In this document: positions 17,096 through 24,276 of the stretch, one piece after another
How positions within the stretch are numbered: position 1 is the stretch's first letter
Layout: each line of letters begins with the position of its first letter
NCBI RefSeq assembly: GCF_001543285.1
Contig: NZ_CP014164.1
Coordinates: 124,001-188,000 of the forward strand
Origin: Aerococcus viridans
GTDB taxonomy: Bacteria; Bacillota; Bacilli; Lactobacillales; Aerococcaceae
Direction of reading: 5' to 3'
DNA: 64,000 nucleotides
Translations under genes and position numbers: made by a program
Notes under the pieces: generated by a model
Database searches by the model: none
Told to the model about the DNA's origin: nothing
Seen by the model: only the letters and a program-made list of their open reading frames with translations

Positions 17096-17740
17096 TGAAC
17101 TGCTCCCTGTCAAGTAGACAGGTAAATAAATAAAATATTTAAGCCATGCATCAATTTTAATATACATGGTTTTTTATGCTGGAATACGTAATCCCATGCT
17201 AAGTGGAACTCGCTCCATATTATAAAATTCAATATAAGATTGAAGTGCATCATTTAACTCTTCAAACGTATCGTATGCTTCTAATTGTGGCATTTCTGAT
17301 TTCAGAATACCCCAGAAGCTTTCCATCGGACCGTTATCTATACATTTACCCACTCTGGACATGCTATGTATTACATCGTTTCTAGAAATATATTCTCTAA
17401 AAAAATGAGAAGTATATTGAAATCCACGATCCCTGTGGATCAATGTTTTATTCGGGATAAGTTGATTTTCAATTTGTGAAAACGTATCTCGAGCTAAGGC
17501 ATTGTTATTGTGGTGTGAGAGTTTGAACGCTATTATTTTTTGGACACCGTAATCTAAAATACCGCTTAGATATGCTTTTGAATTATTACCGTAAGGTAAT
17601 TCTGTTACATCTGTAAGTAGCACTTCCATTGGCTTGTATTCTTCTTGGAATGCTCTATTTAAGATGTTTTCTGCCACATGATTAGGTGTATGCGGTTTGT
17701 AATTATATCTTTTTTGACGAATAACAGCTTTTAATTTCAA
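17096..17740 (-). mobile_element. Truncated IS3-family element (right part)
   Basis: The outer end TGAACTGCTCCCTGTCAAGT near 17097-17116 looks like an IS150-type terminal repeat. Inward lies the C-terminal two-thirds of OrfB. orfA and the other terminal repeat are missing: the element stops abruptly inside a merR-like gene at about 17740. Confidence 0.6.
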
Positions 17741-18061
17741 TAATTTCATTTCGTTTAAATCACGAATCTTTTTTTCCATTTCTTTAATTTTCCCTGATGC
17801 AAATCCGAGCATTTCTTGTGAATGAAATTCCTTGTCCCCTTTAGATGCTGCTAAGAGATCTTTAATTTCTTCCAACATAAACCCTAGATCCTGAGCCCGT
17901 TTGATTAATTCAATGTCCTGAATCACTTCTTGAGGATACATTCTGTATCCAACATTATTTCGAGGAGGATCTGAAATCAAACCACGCCTTTCATAGTATC
18001 GAATGGTTTCGATATTCATATTCGTTGCTTTTGCTACTTGACCTCTAGTCAAACCTTTCAT
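17174..18061 (-). CDS. Chimeric protein: MerR N-terminal half fused in frame to an IS3 DDE transposase domain
   Basis: Residues 1 to about 106 form a MerR-family winged helix and dimerisation helix (MKGLTRGQVAKATNMNIETI, RYYERRGLISDPPRNNVGYR). From about residue 107 the sequence is IS150-type OrfB (VIRQKRYNYKPHTPNHVAEN, NRAF). The DDE triad is complete: D151, D211 and E247, with the canonical 35-residue spacing. The MerR part lacks the C-terminal metal-binding cysteines, and its first position is S81 in place of cysteine. The gene has a good ribosome-binding site (GAGGAGGGAATG context) and its own MerR-type promoter at 18082-18112. It could give a DNA-binding protein with a transposase catalytic domain, or be a non-functional by-product of the insertion. 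Confidence 0.75.
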   Translation of the reverse strand: MKGLTRGQVAKATNMNIETIRYYERRGLISDPPRNNVGYRMYPQEVIQDIELIKRAQDLGFMLEEIKDLLAASKGDKEFHSQEMLGFASGKIKEMEKKIRDLNEMKLLKLKAVIRQKRYNYKPHTPNHVAENILNRAFQEEYKPMEVLLTDVTELPYGNNSKAYLSGILDYGVQKIIAFKLSHHNNNALARDTFSQIENQLIPNKTLIHRDRGFQYTSHFFREYISRNDVIHSMSRVGKCIDNGPMESFWGILKSEMPQLEAYDTFEELNDALQSYIEFYNMERVPLSMGLRIPA

Positions 18062-18081
18062 TTCATTCCCTCCTCATTTAT

Positions 18082-18112
18082 ATTATGCACCCTGTATCAT
18101 GGTACAGGGCAA
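18082..18112 (-). promoter_or_regulatory. MerR-type promoter for the chimeric gene
   Basis: On the reverse strand TTGCCC and CATAAT are separated by 19 bp, and the spacer holds the dyad CCCTGTACCATGATACAGGG. The 19-bp spacer with a central dyad is the hallmark of promoters activated by MerR proteins through DNA twisting. Confidence 0.75.
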
Positions 18113-18164
18113 TAGTTATTATAAAAAATTTCCCTCTTCATTGAAAGGAACCGGCCTCGTTAGC

Positions 18165-18202
18165 TGTAATCCTGTCAGGAAAATGCAGATTTACAAAGCT
18201 TA
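18165..18202 (+). repeat. Degenerate Tn3-family terminal inverted repeat
   Basis: The core GTCAGGAAAATGCAGATTTA at 18174-18193 and the following ACAAAGCTTA closely resemble the 38-bp ends of Tn1546-type Tn3 transposons; the outermost bases differ. It lies upstream of the mer promoter and so could mark the left end of an old mer transposon. Confidence 0.5.
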
Positions 18203-18366
18203 TTTTCCCGACGGGTTCATTTATGTCACTATTTAAAGGAATAACAAATACAATCAAATGGTCATTTGACTATAATGTTTGAGTAGATCACAATAATAAC
18301 CAAGTGGAGTTGATAGGCTCCCTTAAAGTACAAGCAAGACACTTGAAGAAGAAAAATGTATTATAC

Positions 18367-18397
18367 TTGACCGCGTACTATGGTACGCGGTTTATTA
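18367..18397 (+). promoter_or_regulatory. MerR-controlled mer operon promoter
   Basis: TTGACC (18367-18372), a 19-bp spacer (18373-18391) with the dyad CCGCGTACTATGGTACGCGG overlapping it, then TTATTA (18392-18397). This is the standard mercury-responsive promoter. It drives merR itself and the genes after it, as in Gram-positive mer operons. Confidence 0.88.
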
Positions 18398-18416
18398 TTA
18401 TTTAGGGGTGAACTAT

Positions 18417-18818
18417 GTGAGTTATCGTATTACTGCATTTGCAGAAAAATGTGGGGTAAATAAAGAGACGATTAGATATTACGAACAAAAAAATTTATTA
18501 CAAGAACCTTCCCGAACGAAAGCTGGTTATCGGATATATTCATATGATGACGTTAAGCGTGTTGGGTTTATTAAACGAATACAGAGACTTGGATTTTCTT
18601 TAAACGAGATTTATAAATTATTTGGTGTTGTAGATAAAGATGAAGTTCGTTGTCAAGATATGTTCGAATTTGTTTCTAAAAAACAAAAGGAAGTTCAAAA
18701 ACAAATAGAGGATTTAAAACGAATTGAAACTATGTTAGACGACTTAAAACAACGATGTCCAGATGAAAAAAGTTTACATGCTTGTCCGATAATTGAAACC
18801 CTAATTGAGGAAGAATGA
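18417..18818 (+). CDS. merR: Mercury-responsive regulator MerR
   Basis: A 133-residue MerR. It bends and untwists the mer promoter when Hg(II) is bound. The N-terminal winged helix (ETIRYYEQKNLLQEPSRTKA) is followed by the dimer helix. The three mercury ligands are present as C79 (VRCQDM), C114 (QRCPDE) and C123 (HACPII), the same positions as in Bacillus MerR. I prefer the GTG at 18417, eight bases after AGGGG, over the GTG at 18408 that overlaps this ribosome-binding site. It is the first gene of the mer operon, 13 bp from the next. Confidence 0.92.
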   Translation: MSYRITAFAEKCGVNKETIRYYEQKNLLQEPSRTKAGYRIYSYDDVKRVGFIKRIQRLGFSLNEIYKLFGVVDKDEVRCQDMFEFVSKKQKEVQKQIEDLKRIETMLDDLKQRCPDEKSLHACPIIETLIEEE

Positions 18819-18831
18819 AAGGAATTTTGAA

Positions 18832-19053
18832 ATGAAACATAAAAAGACCTTTATTGCAGGGCTTATAGGTACATTTTTGGTTTTGTTATGTTGGGCTACG
18901 CCTATTTTAGTTATTTTATTAGGTACGCTTGGATTAGGTGCAATAACAGGCTATTTAGATTTTGTTCTGATTCCTATTTTAGCTGTTTTTCTTGGTTTAA
19001 CTTTTTATGCTTATTCTAAATATGAAAAATCATATAAAAATAAGAAGATGTAA
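18832..19053 (+). CDS. MerF-like mercury transporter with a Cys-Trp motif
   Basis: A 73-residue protein with two membrane spans that would carry Hg(II) into the cell for reduction by MerA. The first span has LLCWATPILVILLGTLGLGA and the second DFVLIPILAVFLGLTFYAYS, matching MerF. MerF has a vicinal Cys-Cys in the first span (CCFTP); here it is C20-W21, with W21 encoded by TGG at 18892-18894. The C-terminal cysteine pair of classical MerF is absent. One of two transfer cysteines is therefore missing, at the position where merT in the next gene has TGA. GAAAGGAAT is the ribosome-binding site. Confidence 0.8.
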   Translation: MKHKKTFIAGLIGTFLVLLCWATPILVILLGTLGLGAITGYLDFVLIPILAVFLGLTFYAYSKYEKSYKNKKM

Positions 19054-19056
19054 AAA

Positions 19057-19356
19057 ATGAAAGAAAGAGTTGTTGCAATTGCTTCGATGTTTTCAGCTTT
19101 TTTAGCAAGTCTTTGTTGAATTGGCTTAGCGATCTTAATACCACTTGGTCTAAGTGGTTTAGCTGGAACACTTGCCGTTACGTTTGCGCCATATCGAATT
19201 TGGTTTATTGTTATCACTGTTATTATGCTTTCTTTTGCTCATTTACTTGTATGGAAACAAAAAAATAGTTCAAAGAAAACGAAGAAGTTGTTATGGGTTA
19301 GTACAATCGTTTCTGGGGTAATGCTTATCTATACATTGTTCAGTCAGGGGATATAA
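19057..19356 (+). CDS. merT: MerT-like mercury transporter with in-frame UGA at a metal-binding position
   Basis: If the TGA at 19117-19119 is read through, the gene encodes 99 residues. The N-terminal span runs MKERVVAIASMFSAFLASLC, then the UGA codon, then IGLAILIPLGLSGLAGTLAV; the later TFAPYRIWFIVITVIMLSFA and a third hydrophobic stretch are typical of MerT. MerT has a Cys-Cys pair at exactly this place, so UGA replaces the second cysteine. There are no other stops, tryptophan elsewhere in the gene is TGG, and the true stop is TAA. A hairpin with a GGTCT loop follows the UGA (19140-19158). Either a selenocysteine codon or a nonsense mutation. The start overlaps no gene and lies 3 bp after merF. 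Confidence 0.72.
19140..19158 (+). other. Candidate bacterial SECIS hairpin in merT
   Basis: ACCACTT (19140-19146) and AAGTGGT (19152-19158) form a perfect 7-bp stem around the loop GGTCT (19147-19151). The loop begins 28 bases after the last base of the UGA codon. Known bacterial SECIS elements lie directly downstream of the UGA within the coding region and present a GGU-type apical loop on a short stem about 16-37 bases from the UGA; this fits those rules. Confidence 0.5.
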
Positions 19357-19359
19357 GGC

Positions 19360-19683
19360 ATGATGAAATATTTAATATATCTATTCATTATATTTGGATT
19401 GGTTGTTGTCCTTTCTGGGTGTGGTCAAAAAGCAGTTGAAGAAGGTTCAAAAACAAGTGAGGTTCCATCAGAAAACTTAGAATCTGTTTCGTTTAAAATA
19501 GATGGTTTTACTTGAGTATCTTGCGCTTTTACGGTGAGTTCCGCCGTTTCTAATTTAGAGGGTATTCAAGATATAGAAGTTGAAGGATCAGGAGAAACCC
19601 AACTTACATTTGATAAATCGAAAACTAGTTTAGAAGAAATTGAAGAAATAATTACTGATTTAGGGTATGAAATAAGGAAATAG
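19360..19683 (+). CDS. merP: MerP-like lipoprotein with UGA at the first cysteine of the metal-binding motif
   Basis: Read through the TGA at 19513-19515 this encodes about 107 residues. An N-terminal lipoprotein signal ([12 protein letters not shown] lipobox) anchors it to the outer face of the membrane. A heavy-metal-associated domain follows: [26 protein letters not shown], then [15 protein letters not shown]. In MerP the motif is G-M-T-C-x-x-C, so the UGA stands exactly at the first cysteine; the second is intact. The stop is TAG. Weak hairpins follow the UGA (CGG-TGAGTT-CCG at 19532-19543), less convincing than in merT. It would bind Hg(II) outside the cell and pass it to MerT. Confidence 0.72.
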
Positions 19684-19715
19684 GAAAATTTAAGATAAAA
19701 CAGGAGGTTGAGGTA

Positions 19716-21356
19716 ATGAATAAATTTAAGATAAATATTCAAGGAATGACTTGTACAGGTTGTGAAGAACATGTAGCCGTAGCACTTGAAAATGTGGGAG
19801 CTAAGAACATTGAAGCTAGTTTTTGTCGTGGTGAAGCAGTATTTGAATTACCCGATGATATTGGGGTGGAAAGTGCAAAAAAGGCAATTGATGAAGCAAA
19901 ATACCAGCCTGGAGAAATAGAAGAAGTACAATCTGAAGAAAAAATAGTTTTAGGTGATGAGGGAGACTATGACTTACTTATCATTGGTTCTGGCGGGGCT
20001 GCTTTTTCGGCTGCGATTAAATCGGTTGAATATGGGGCAAAAGTAGCTATGATTGAGCGTGGAACCGTTGGGGGAACATGTGTAAATATTGGTTGTGTGC
20101 CATCAAAAACACTTCTTAGAGCTGGGGAAATCAATCATTTGGCAAAAGTCAACCCATTTATAGGTTTACAAACATCTGCTGGAAAAGTGGAATTAGCTCC
20201 TTTAGTAAAGCATAAAGAAGAGTTAGTAAGCGAACTTCGGAATCAAAAATATGTCAATTTAATTGATGAATATGGCTTTGAGTTAATTGAAGGTGAAGCA
20301 ATATTTGTTGATGAAAATACAGTTGAAGTTAACGGGAAGAAACTTTCTGCAAAGCGTTTCTTAATTGCAACGGGCGTTTCTCCTTCCTTACCGCCGATTT
20401 CAGGACTTGAAAAAGTGGATTATCTAACAAGTACAACATTACTTGAATTAAAAACGGTACCAAAACGATTAACGGTTATTGGTTCAGGATATATCGGAAT
20501 GGAACTTGGGCAATTGTTTCATAATTTAGGTTCAGAAGTCACGCTTATGCAAAGAAGTGAGCGACTTTTAAAAGAATATGATCAAGAAATTTCAGAAGCC
20601 GTAGAAAAAGCGTTAATTGAACAAGGTATTAACCTTGTAAAAGGGGCAACTTTTGAGCGTGTAGAACAAGAGGGGCAAATCAAAAAGGTTCATGTAACAG
20701 TAGATGGTAAGAAAAAAGTGGTGGAATCAGAGCAGTTACTTGTTGCAACAGGAAGAAAACCAAATACAGATGCTTTGAAATTAAGTGCCGCAGGGGTTGA
20801 AGTTGGAAAACGAAAAGAAATCCTGATAAATGACTACGCTAGGACAAGTAATGAAAAGATTTATGCTGCAGGCGATGTAACATTAGGACCTCAATTCGTT
20901 TATGTAGCAGCATATGAAGGTGGAATTGTTGCCGATAATGCGATTGGCGGATTAAATAAAAAATTAGATTTATCCGTTGTTCCTGGCGTAATTTTTACAA
21001 ATCCTTCGATTGCAACGGTTGGTTTAACAGAAGAACAAGCAAAAGAAAAAGGCTATGAAGTAAAAAAATCTGTATTGCCTTTAGATGCAGTTCCAAGAGC
21101 AATAGTAAATCGTGAAACAACAGGCGTTTTTAAGCTTGTTGCCGATGCAAAAACTTCAAAATTACTAGGGGTTCATATCGTATCTGAAAATGCAGGAGAT
21201 GTGATATATGCGGCGACATTAGCCGTTAAGTTTGGATTAACAGTCGAGGATTTAAAAGACAGCCTTGCACCATATTTAACAATGGCAGAAGGATTAAAAT
21301 TAGCTGCTCTTACCTTTGATAAGGATGTTTCGAAATTATCTTGTTGTGCAGGGTAA
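19716..21356 (+). CDS. merA: Mercuric reductase MerA
   Basis: FAD- and NADPH-dependent enzyme that reduces Hg(II) to volatile Hg(0) in the cytoplasm. Of 546 residues, 1-70 are one heavy-metal-associated domain with GMTCTGC (C13, C16). FAD binding is at [17 protein letters not shown]. The redox-active pair is C122 and C127 in [18 protein letters not shown] binding at [14 protein letters not shown], and the second FAD motif at IYAAGDVT. The C-terminal vicinal pair C543-C544 (KLSCCAG) that presents Hg(II) to the active site is intact. AGGAGG lies eight bases upstream. All cysteines use normal codons, in contrast to merT and merP. Confidence 0.97.
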   Translation: MNKFKINIQGMTCTGCEEHVAVALENVGAKNIEASFCRGEAVFELPDDIGVESAKKAIDEAKYQPGEIEEVQSEEKIVLGDEGDYDLLIIGSGGAAFSAAIKSVEYGAKVAMIERGTVGGTCVNIGCVPSKTLLRAGEINHLAKVNPFIGLQTSAGKVELAPLVKHKEELVSELRNQKYVNLIDEYGFELIEGEAIFVDENTVEVNGKKLSAKRFLIATGVSPSLPPISGLEKVDYLTSTTLLELKTVPKRLTVIGSGYIGMELGQLFHNLGSEVTLMQRSERLLKEYDQEISEAVEKALIEQGINLVKGATFERVEQEGQIKKVHVTVDGKKKVVESEQLLVATGRKPNTDALKLSAAGVEVGKRKEILINDYARTSNEKIYAAGDVTLGPQFVYVAAYEGGIVADNAIGGLNKKLDLSVVPGVIFTNPSIATVGLTEEQAKEKGYEVKKSVLPLDAVPRAIVNRETTGVFKLVADAKTSKLLGVHIVSENAGDVIYAATLAVKFGLTVEDLKDSLAPYLTMAEGLKLAALTFDKDVSKLSCCAG

Positions 21357-21432
21357 GCTCTTATTTATAGTAGCTTAACTATGTGAAGAAAATATACTCA
21401 AACTATCCGGTGGCTATAATTGAGAAAGCCAA

Positions 21433-21478
21433 TCTAAAAAAGTCGGTTCCTTAGCGTACAGGAATTCGACTTTTTTAG
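21433..21478 (+). terminator. Terminator of the mer operon
   Basis: AAAAAAGTCGGTTCC pairs with GGAATTCGACTTTTTT (one mismatch), followed by AGG. It lies about 80 bp after merA, just inside the Tn3-type repeat. Confidence 0.7.
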
Positions 21479-21489
21479 GTTGAAATTCC

Positions 21490-21527
21490 CTTAACGTACA
21501 AAATTTCCGAAATGTTGGCGGTACCCC
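21490..21527 (-). repeat. 38-bp Tn3-family terminal inverted repeat
   Basis: Read on the reverse strand this begins GGGGTACCGCCAACATTTCG and ends GTACGTTAAG, exactly 38 bp, matching the ends of Tn3-family transposons (GGGGTACCGCCAGCATTTCG type). Its orientation places the transposon to the left, so it is the right boundary of the DNA that holds the mer operon. It is a different subtype from the degenerate repeat at 18165. Confidence 0.75.
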
Positions 21528-21639
21528 TAACTATAGGTTGCAATATAAATCTTAACGAAAGATATGGGTAAAAATACTTTTTAGCTCAGTAACGTGAATA
21601 AGTGACTCACTTTTAAATATGAAATTGGCTCAAAATGCG

Positions 21640-22203
21640 TTATTTTTTCTTACTCTTTATATATCGATAGAGAGTAGCTTTACTGATACCAGTCATTTCT
21701 GTAATCTCTTTGCCACTATACGCTTTGCTCTCATACAGTTTCACGGCTCGTTCAATATCACGTTTGTTCACACGTGGTCTTCCGCCTATCCGACCTCGGG
21801 CACGGGCACTCTGGAGCCCCTCTTTCGTCCGCTCCACAATCAAATCACGCTCGAATTGGCTGAAGGCCTGGAAAACGGTCATCATGAGCCTCCCCTGCGG
21901 GGTGGTTGTATCGAAGTTCTCCTTCAGGCTGACCAGCTTCACGTCCTGCTCCTCGAAGTAGGTGACCAGGTCAATCAGATCCTTGGTGCTTCGTCCCAAG
22001 CGGAAGAAGCTCTCCACCACCACCGTGTCCCCAGGTCGCAATTTATCCTTTAGACGGTTCAACTCAGGACGATTGCTCTTCGTCCCTGTCATTTTCTCCG
22101 TCAAGATTTCGTTGCAATTTTGTTTCGCTAGCAAGTCTAGCTGCCGATTCAGATCCTGGTGTTGCGTGCTGACGCGCGCGTATCCGTAGATATATCCGCT
22201 CAC
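21640..22203 (-). CDS. tnpR: Tn3-type resolvase TnpR
   Basis: A serine recombinase of 187 residues from the GTG at 22203 (S12 in [12 protein letters not shown]). It has [31 protein letters not shown], and a C-terminal helix-turn-helix (SGKEITEMTGISKATLYRYI). The GTG start is chosen because AAAGGGGG precedes it; the frame extends further upstream without one. Codon use is GC-richer than in the surrounding metal-resistance genes. It lies just outside the Tn3-type repeat at 21490, divergent from the region 22204-22370, which contains inverted segments (TTTTGAGAC repeats) that could be its res site. No Tn3 transposase remains. Confidence 0.88.
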   Translation of the reverse strand: MSGYIYGYARVSTQHQDLNRQLDLLAKQNCNEILTEKMTGTKSNRPELNRLKDKLRPGDTVVVESFFRLGRSTKDLIDLVTYFEEQDVKLVSLKENFDTTTPQGRLMMTVFQAFSQFERDLIVERTKEGLQSARARGRIGGRPRVNKRDIERAVKLYESKAYSGKEITEMTGISKATLYRYIKSKKK

Positions 22204-22370
22204 AGTTCTAACCCCCTTTGTTACCCTCATTGTATCACAAAGGGTTGTTAAAGATACATAGATATTGATACAACTTTTGAGACTAAAAAAGAGCGCTTTT
22301 AGAGAAGAAAGAGTCGCTTCTCAAAACAGTCTCATAATCGATTGTTTTTGAGACAAAGTAATTTATAAAA

Positions 22371-22409
22371 AATATGCCTCTAACGTTTTTAGAACGTTAA
22401 AGGCATATT
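22371..22409. terminator. Bidirectional terminator, originally that of the metal ATPase gene
   Basis: ATATGCCT plus TAACGTT pairs with AACGTTA plus AGGCATAT, with T on both sides. If the ISL3 insertion is removed, this hairpin lies about 55 bp after the stop codon of the reverse-strand ATPase gene, so it was probably its terminator. Confidence 0.7.
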
Positions 22410-22592
22410 AACTTCAGACAGTTATTACTATACCCTAGATTTATGGGTTTTGATAGAATTAATGGTTCTATAATAAATAGTGTTGGTGAGAATTCATATT
22501 GAATCTCATTGACACTATTTTTGTGTACGCAAAAAGGACATGATATCCTTAATGCGTGTAAACCACTACGAATACAGAAAGAAGGAAAAATC

Positions 22593-23933
22593 ATGTCCCA
22601 TACATCTATTATAAAACAACTTTGCGGTATTTACGACAATAATATTGATATTACAATACCAAAATCTATGCATCTGTTGCCACTTGAAAAGTATCATGAA
22701 ATAAATCATTTCGTTTTACATGGGGTTCTTACGTACAAGCCTAAGGCTTGTATGCACTGTGGTGTAAAGAATACTGGTAATCGAGATATCATCAAACATG
22801 GCTTTAAACCAGCTATCATTCGATTACCGAACACAGCTACTAATCCTGTTTTACTTAAATTACAGAAGCAACGCTTTTATTGTAAACATTGTGCACAAAC
22901 TTTTATCGCTGAAACACCATTAGTTGAAAAATTTTGCTGTATTTCTAAAACCATTAAAAGTCAAATTAGCTCCGAATTGGTTGAAACGCAATCTATGCGG
23001 TTAATCGCTAAACGTTATCATGTCTCTTCTCCAACAGTGGCCAGAACTTTAATGAAAGCAAGTATGGGACTATCACCTAAGGGAAATTATCTCCCGAATC
23101 ACCTCGGTGTAGATGAGTTTAAATCGACTAATCGTGTAGCCAATGCGATGAGTGCTGTCCTTGTGGACACGCATAATAGAAGGCTAATTGATATTGTCGT
23201 TGATAGAAAACAAGCGTCGCTCATCGATTACTTTTCTTCTTTTACCTGGACTGCTCGAAGCAGCGTGAAGACAGTTTCGATTGATTTATATACACCTTAT
23301 CTAGAGGTCATCCGCACATGTTTCCCTAATGCGAAGATTGTCATTGATCGATTCCATATAGTAAAGCTGTTGAATGAAACAATCAATTCTATTCGTATTA
23401 AAGTGATGAATGCTATCAAAACAAGCCGTCCATCGGACTACAATAAACTCAAAAAACAATGGAAATTGTTGTTAAAGAACGCTGAAGATTTAAATTTCAC
23501 GGATACACATTATGTTCGTCAATTTGGTGAAGCGATATCAGAACAACGTATTGTTGATTATCTTTTGAGTATCTCACACGAACTTTTAGTTACTTATACC
23601 CTGATGAATGAACTAAAATATGCCATTTCAACTCATGATATCAATATTTTCAATGAAATCCTACGTGGGACTAAGAACCAAACTTTGCCAAGTCGTACGA
23701 GAAGAACTATCAGAACATTAGCCAAATTCTTGCCTTATATACATAACGCTTTAAAATATACTGTATCAAATGGTCCTACCGAAGGTATTAATAATAAAAT
23801 TAAATTAATTAAACGAACAGGTTTTGGATATTCGAACTTCCATCATTTACGTGCAAGAATTTTAGTCCAATTCAAATTAAATTACAAACCATCCAATCCT
23901 AAACCTTATACATTTGATGGGATGGCAAGCTAA
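22593..23933 (+). CDS. ISL3-family transposase
   Basis: A 446-residue DDE transposase. The N-terminal zinc-binding region has KACMHCGVKNTG and KQRFYCKHCAQTF, then a helix-turn-helix (RLIAKRYHVSSPTVARTLMK). The catalytic core has HLGVDEFK, VSIDLYTPY and VIDRFHIVK, and the C-terminal SNGPTEGINNKIKLIKRTGFG motif gives the glutamate. The ATG at 22593 follows AGAAGGAAA. Intact and flanked by a clean target duplication, so this is a recent insertion. Confidence 0.95.
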   Translation: MSHTSIIKQLCGIYDNNIDITIPKSMHLLPLEKYHEINHFVLHGVLTYKPKACMHCGVKNTGNRDIIKHGFKPAIIRLPNTATNPVLLKLQKQRFYCKHCAQTFIAETPLVEKFCCISKTIKSQISSELVETQSMRLIAKRYHVSSPTVARTLMKASMGLSPKGNYLPNHLGVDEFKSTNRVANAMSAVLVDTHNRRLIDIVVDRKQASLIDYFSSFTWTARSSVKTVSIDLYTPYLEVIRTCFPNAKIVIDRFHIVKLLNETINSIRIKVMNAIKTSRPSDYNKLKKQWKLLLKNAEDLNFTDTHYVRQFGEAISEQRIVDYLLSISHELLVTYTLMNELKYAISTHDINIFNEILRGTKNQTLPSRTRRTIRTLAKFLPYIHNALKYTVSNGPTEGINNKIKLIKRTGFGYSNFHHLRARILVQFKLNYKPSNPKPYTFDGMAS

Positions 23934-23973
23934 CCCAGGGATAGTGGTATATTTTTGAATAAAGAGGACTGAA

Positions 23974-24082
23974 AGTGTACGTCCTTAGCCGTGAACAAGC
24001 ATGAAATCGAGACTAAGGCTCGATTTCAAAGCAGAGAGACCTTGGCTCTCGCTGGTGCCACGGCTTTTAAGGAACGTACACT
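23974..24082 (+). ncRNA. Candidate structured RNA (three-way junction) in the ISL3 3' region
   Basis: The outer stem has three helices: 23974-23982 with 24074-24082 (9 bp), 23983-23986 with 24069-24072 (4 bp) and 23988-23993 with 24059-24064 (6 bp). Inside are two hairpins. Hairpin 1 has a perfect 10-bp stem (24002-24011/24019-24028) and loop ACTAAGG. Hairpin 2 has stem 24034-24038/24046-24050, extended by GC/GC with a bulged A, and loop ACCTTGG. AAGG of loop 1 can pair with CCTT of loop 2, giving a kissing contact. CCTTAG at 23983-23988 can also pair with CTAAGG at 24013-24018, so an alternative fold exists. Structure is seen in the sequence; expression and role are inferred. Confidence 0.5.
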
Positions 24083-24276
24083 GAAGGACAAAACACCATT
24101 TGTTAGAAATGTTATCCCATTGGTCACTTCCCTTGCCTAAAGGCAAGAAAAAAGCCAAACACATCACAGCGTGCATGGCATTTAACTTTATTGATTTCTT
24201 AATTATTATTAAAAACTAAAAAACGTATTCGTGTGCTTTAAAATTATTTACCAACACTATTTGTAAAAGAACCGAA

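Larger units (their letters stand above)
22465..24273 (+). mobile_element. ISL3-family insertion sequence with 8-bp target duplication
   Basis: The left end GGTTCTATAATAAATAGTGT (22465-22484) matches the complement of the right end GGTTCTTTTACAAATAGTGT (24254-24273). Both are followed inward by TGGT. The 8-bp duplication GAATTAAT is present at 22457-22464 and 24274-24281, so the ends are certain. The length of 1809 bp exceeds the usual 1.3-1.6 kb because 340 bp follow the transposase stop; that tail holds a structured element (23974-24082). The insertion falls on the stop codon of the P-type ATPase gene. Confidence 0.92.

Noticed and set aside
19057..19683. Reassigned genetic code (UGA read as Trp) as the reason for the in-frame TGA codons
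   Set aside because: Trp is TGG elsewhere in merT, and merR in the same operon uses TGA as a normal stop. The merF TGG at the matching position keeps this only as a remote alternative.
24110..24160. CTTGCCTAAAGGCAAG hairpin followed by A's as a + strand terminator
   Set aside because: The downstream tract is A, not T, on the + strand, and on the reverse strand the T's come before the hairpin, so neither direction fits a Rho-independent terminator.
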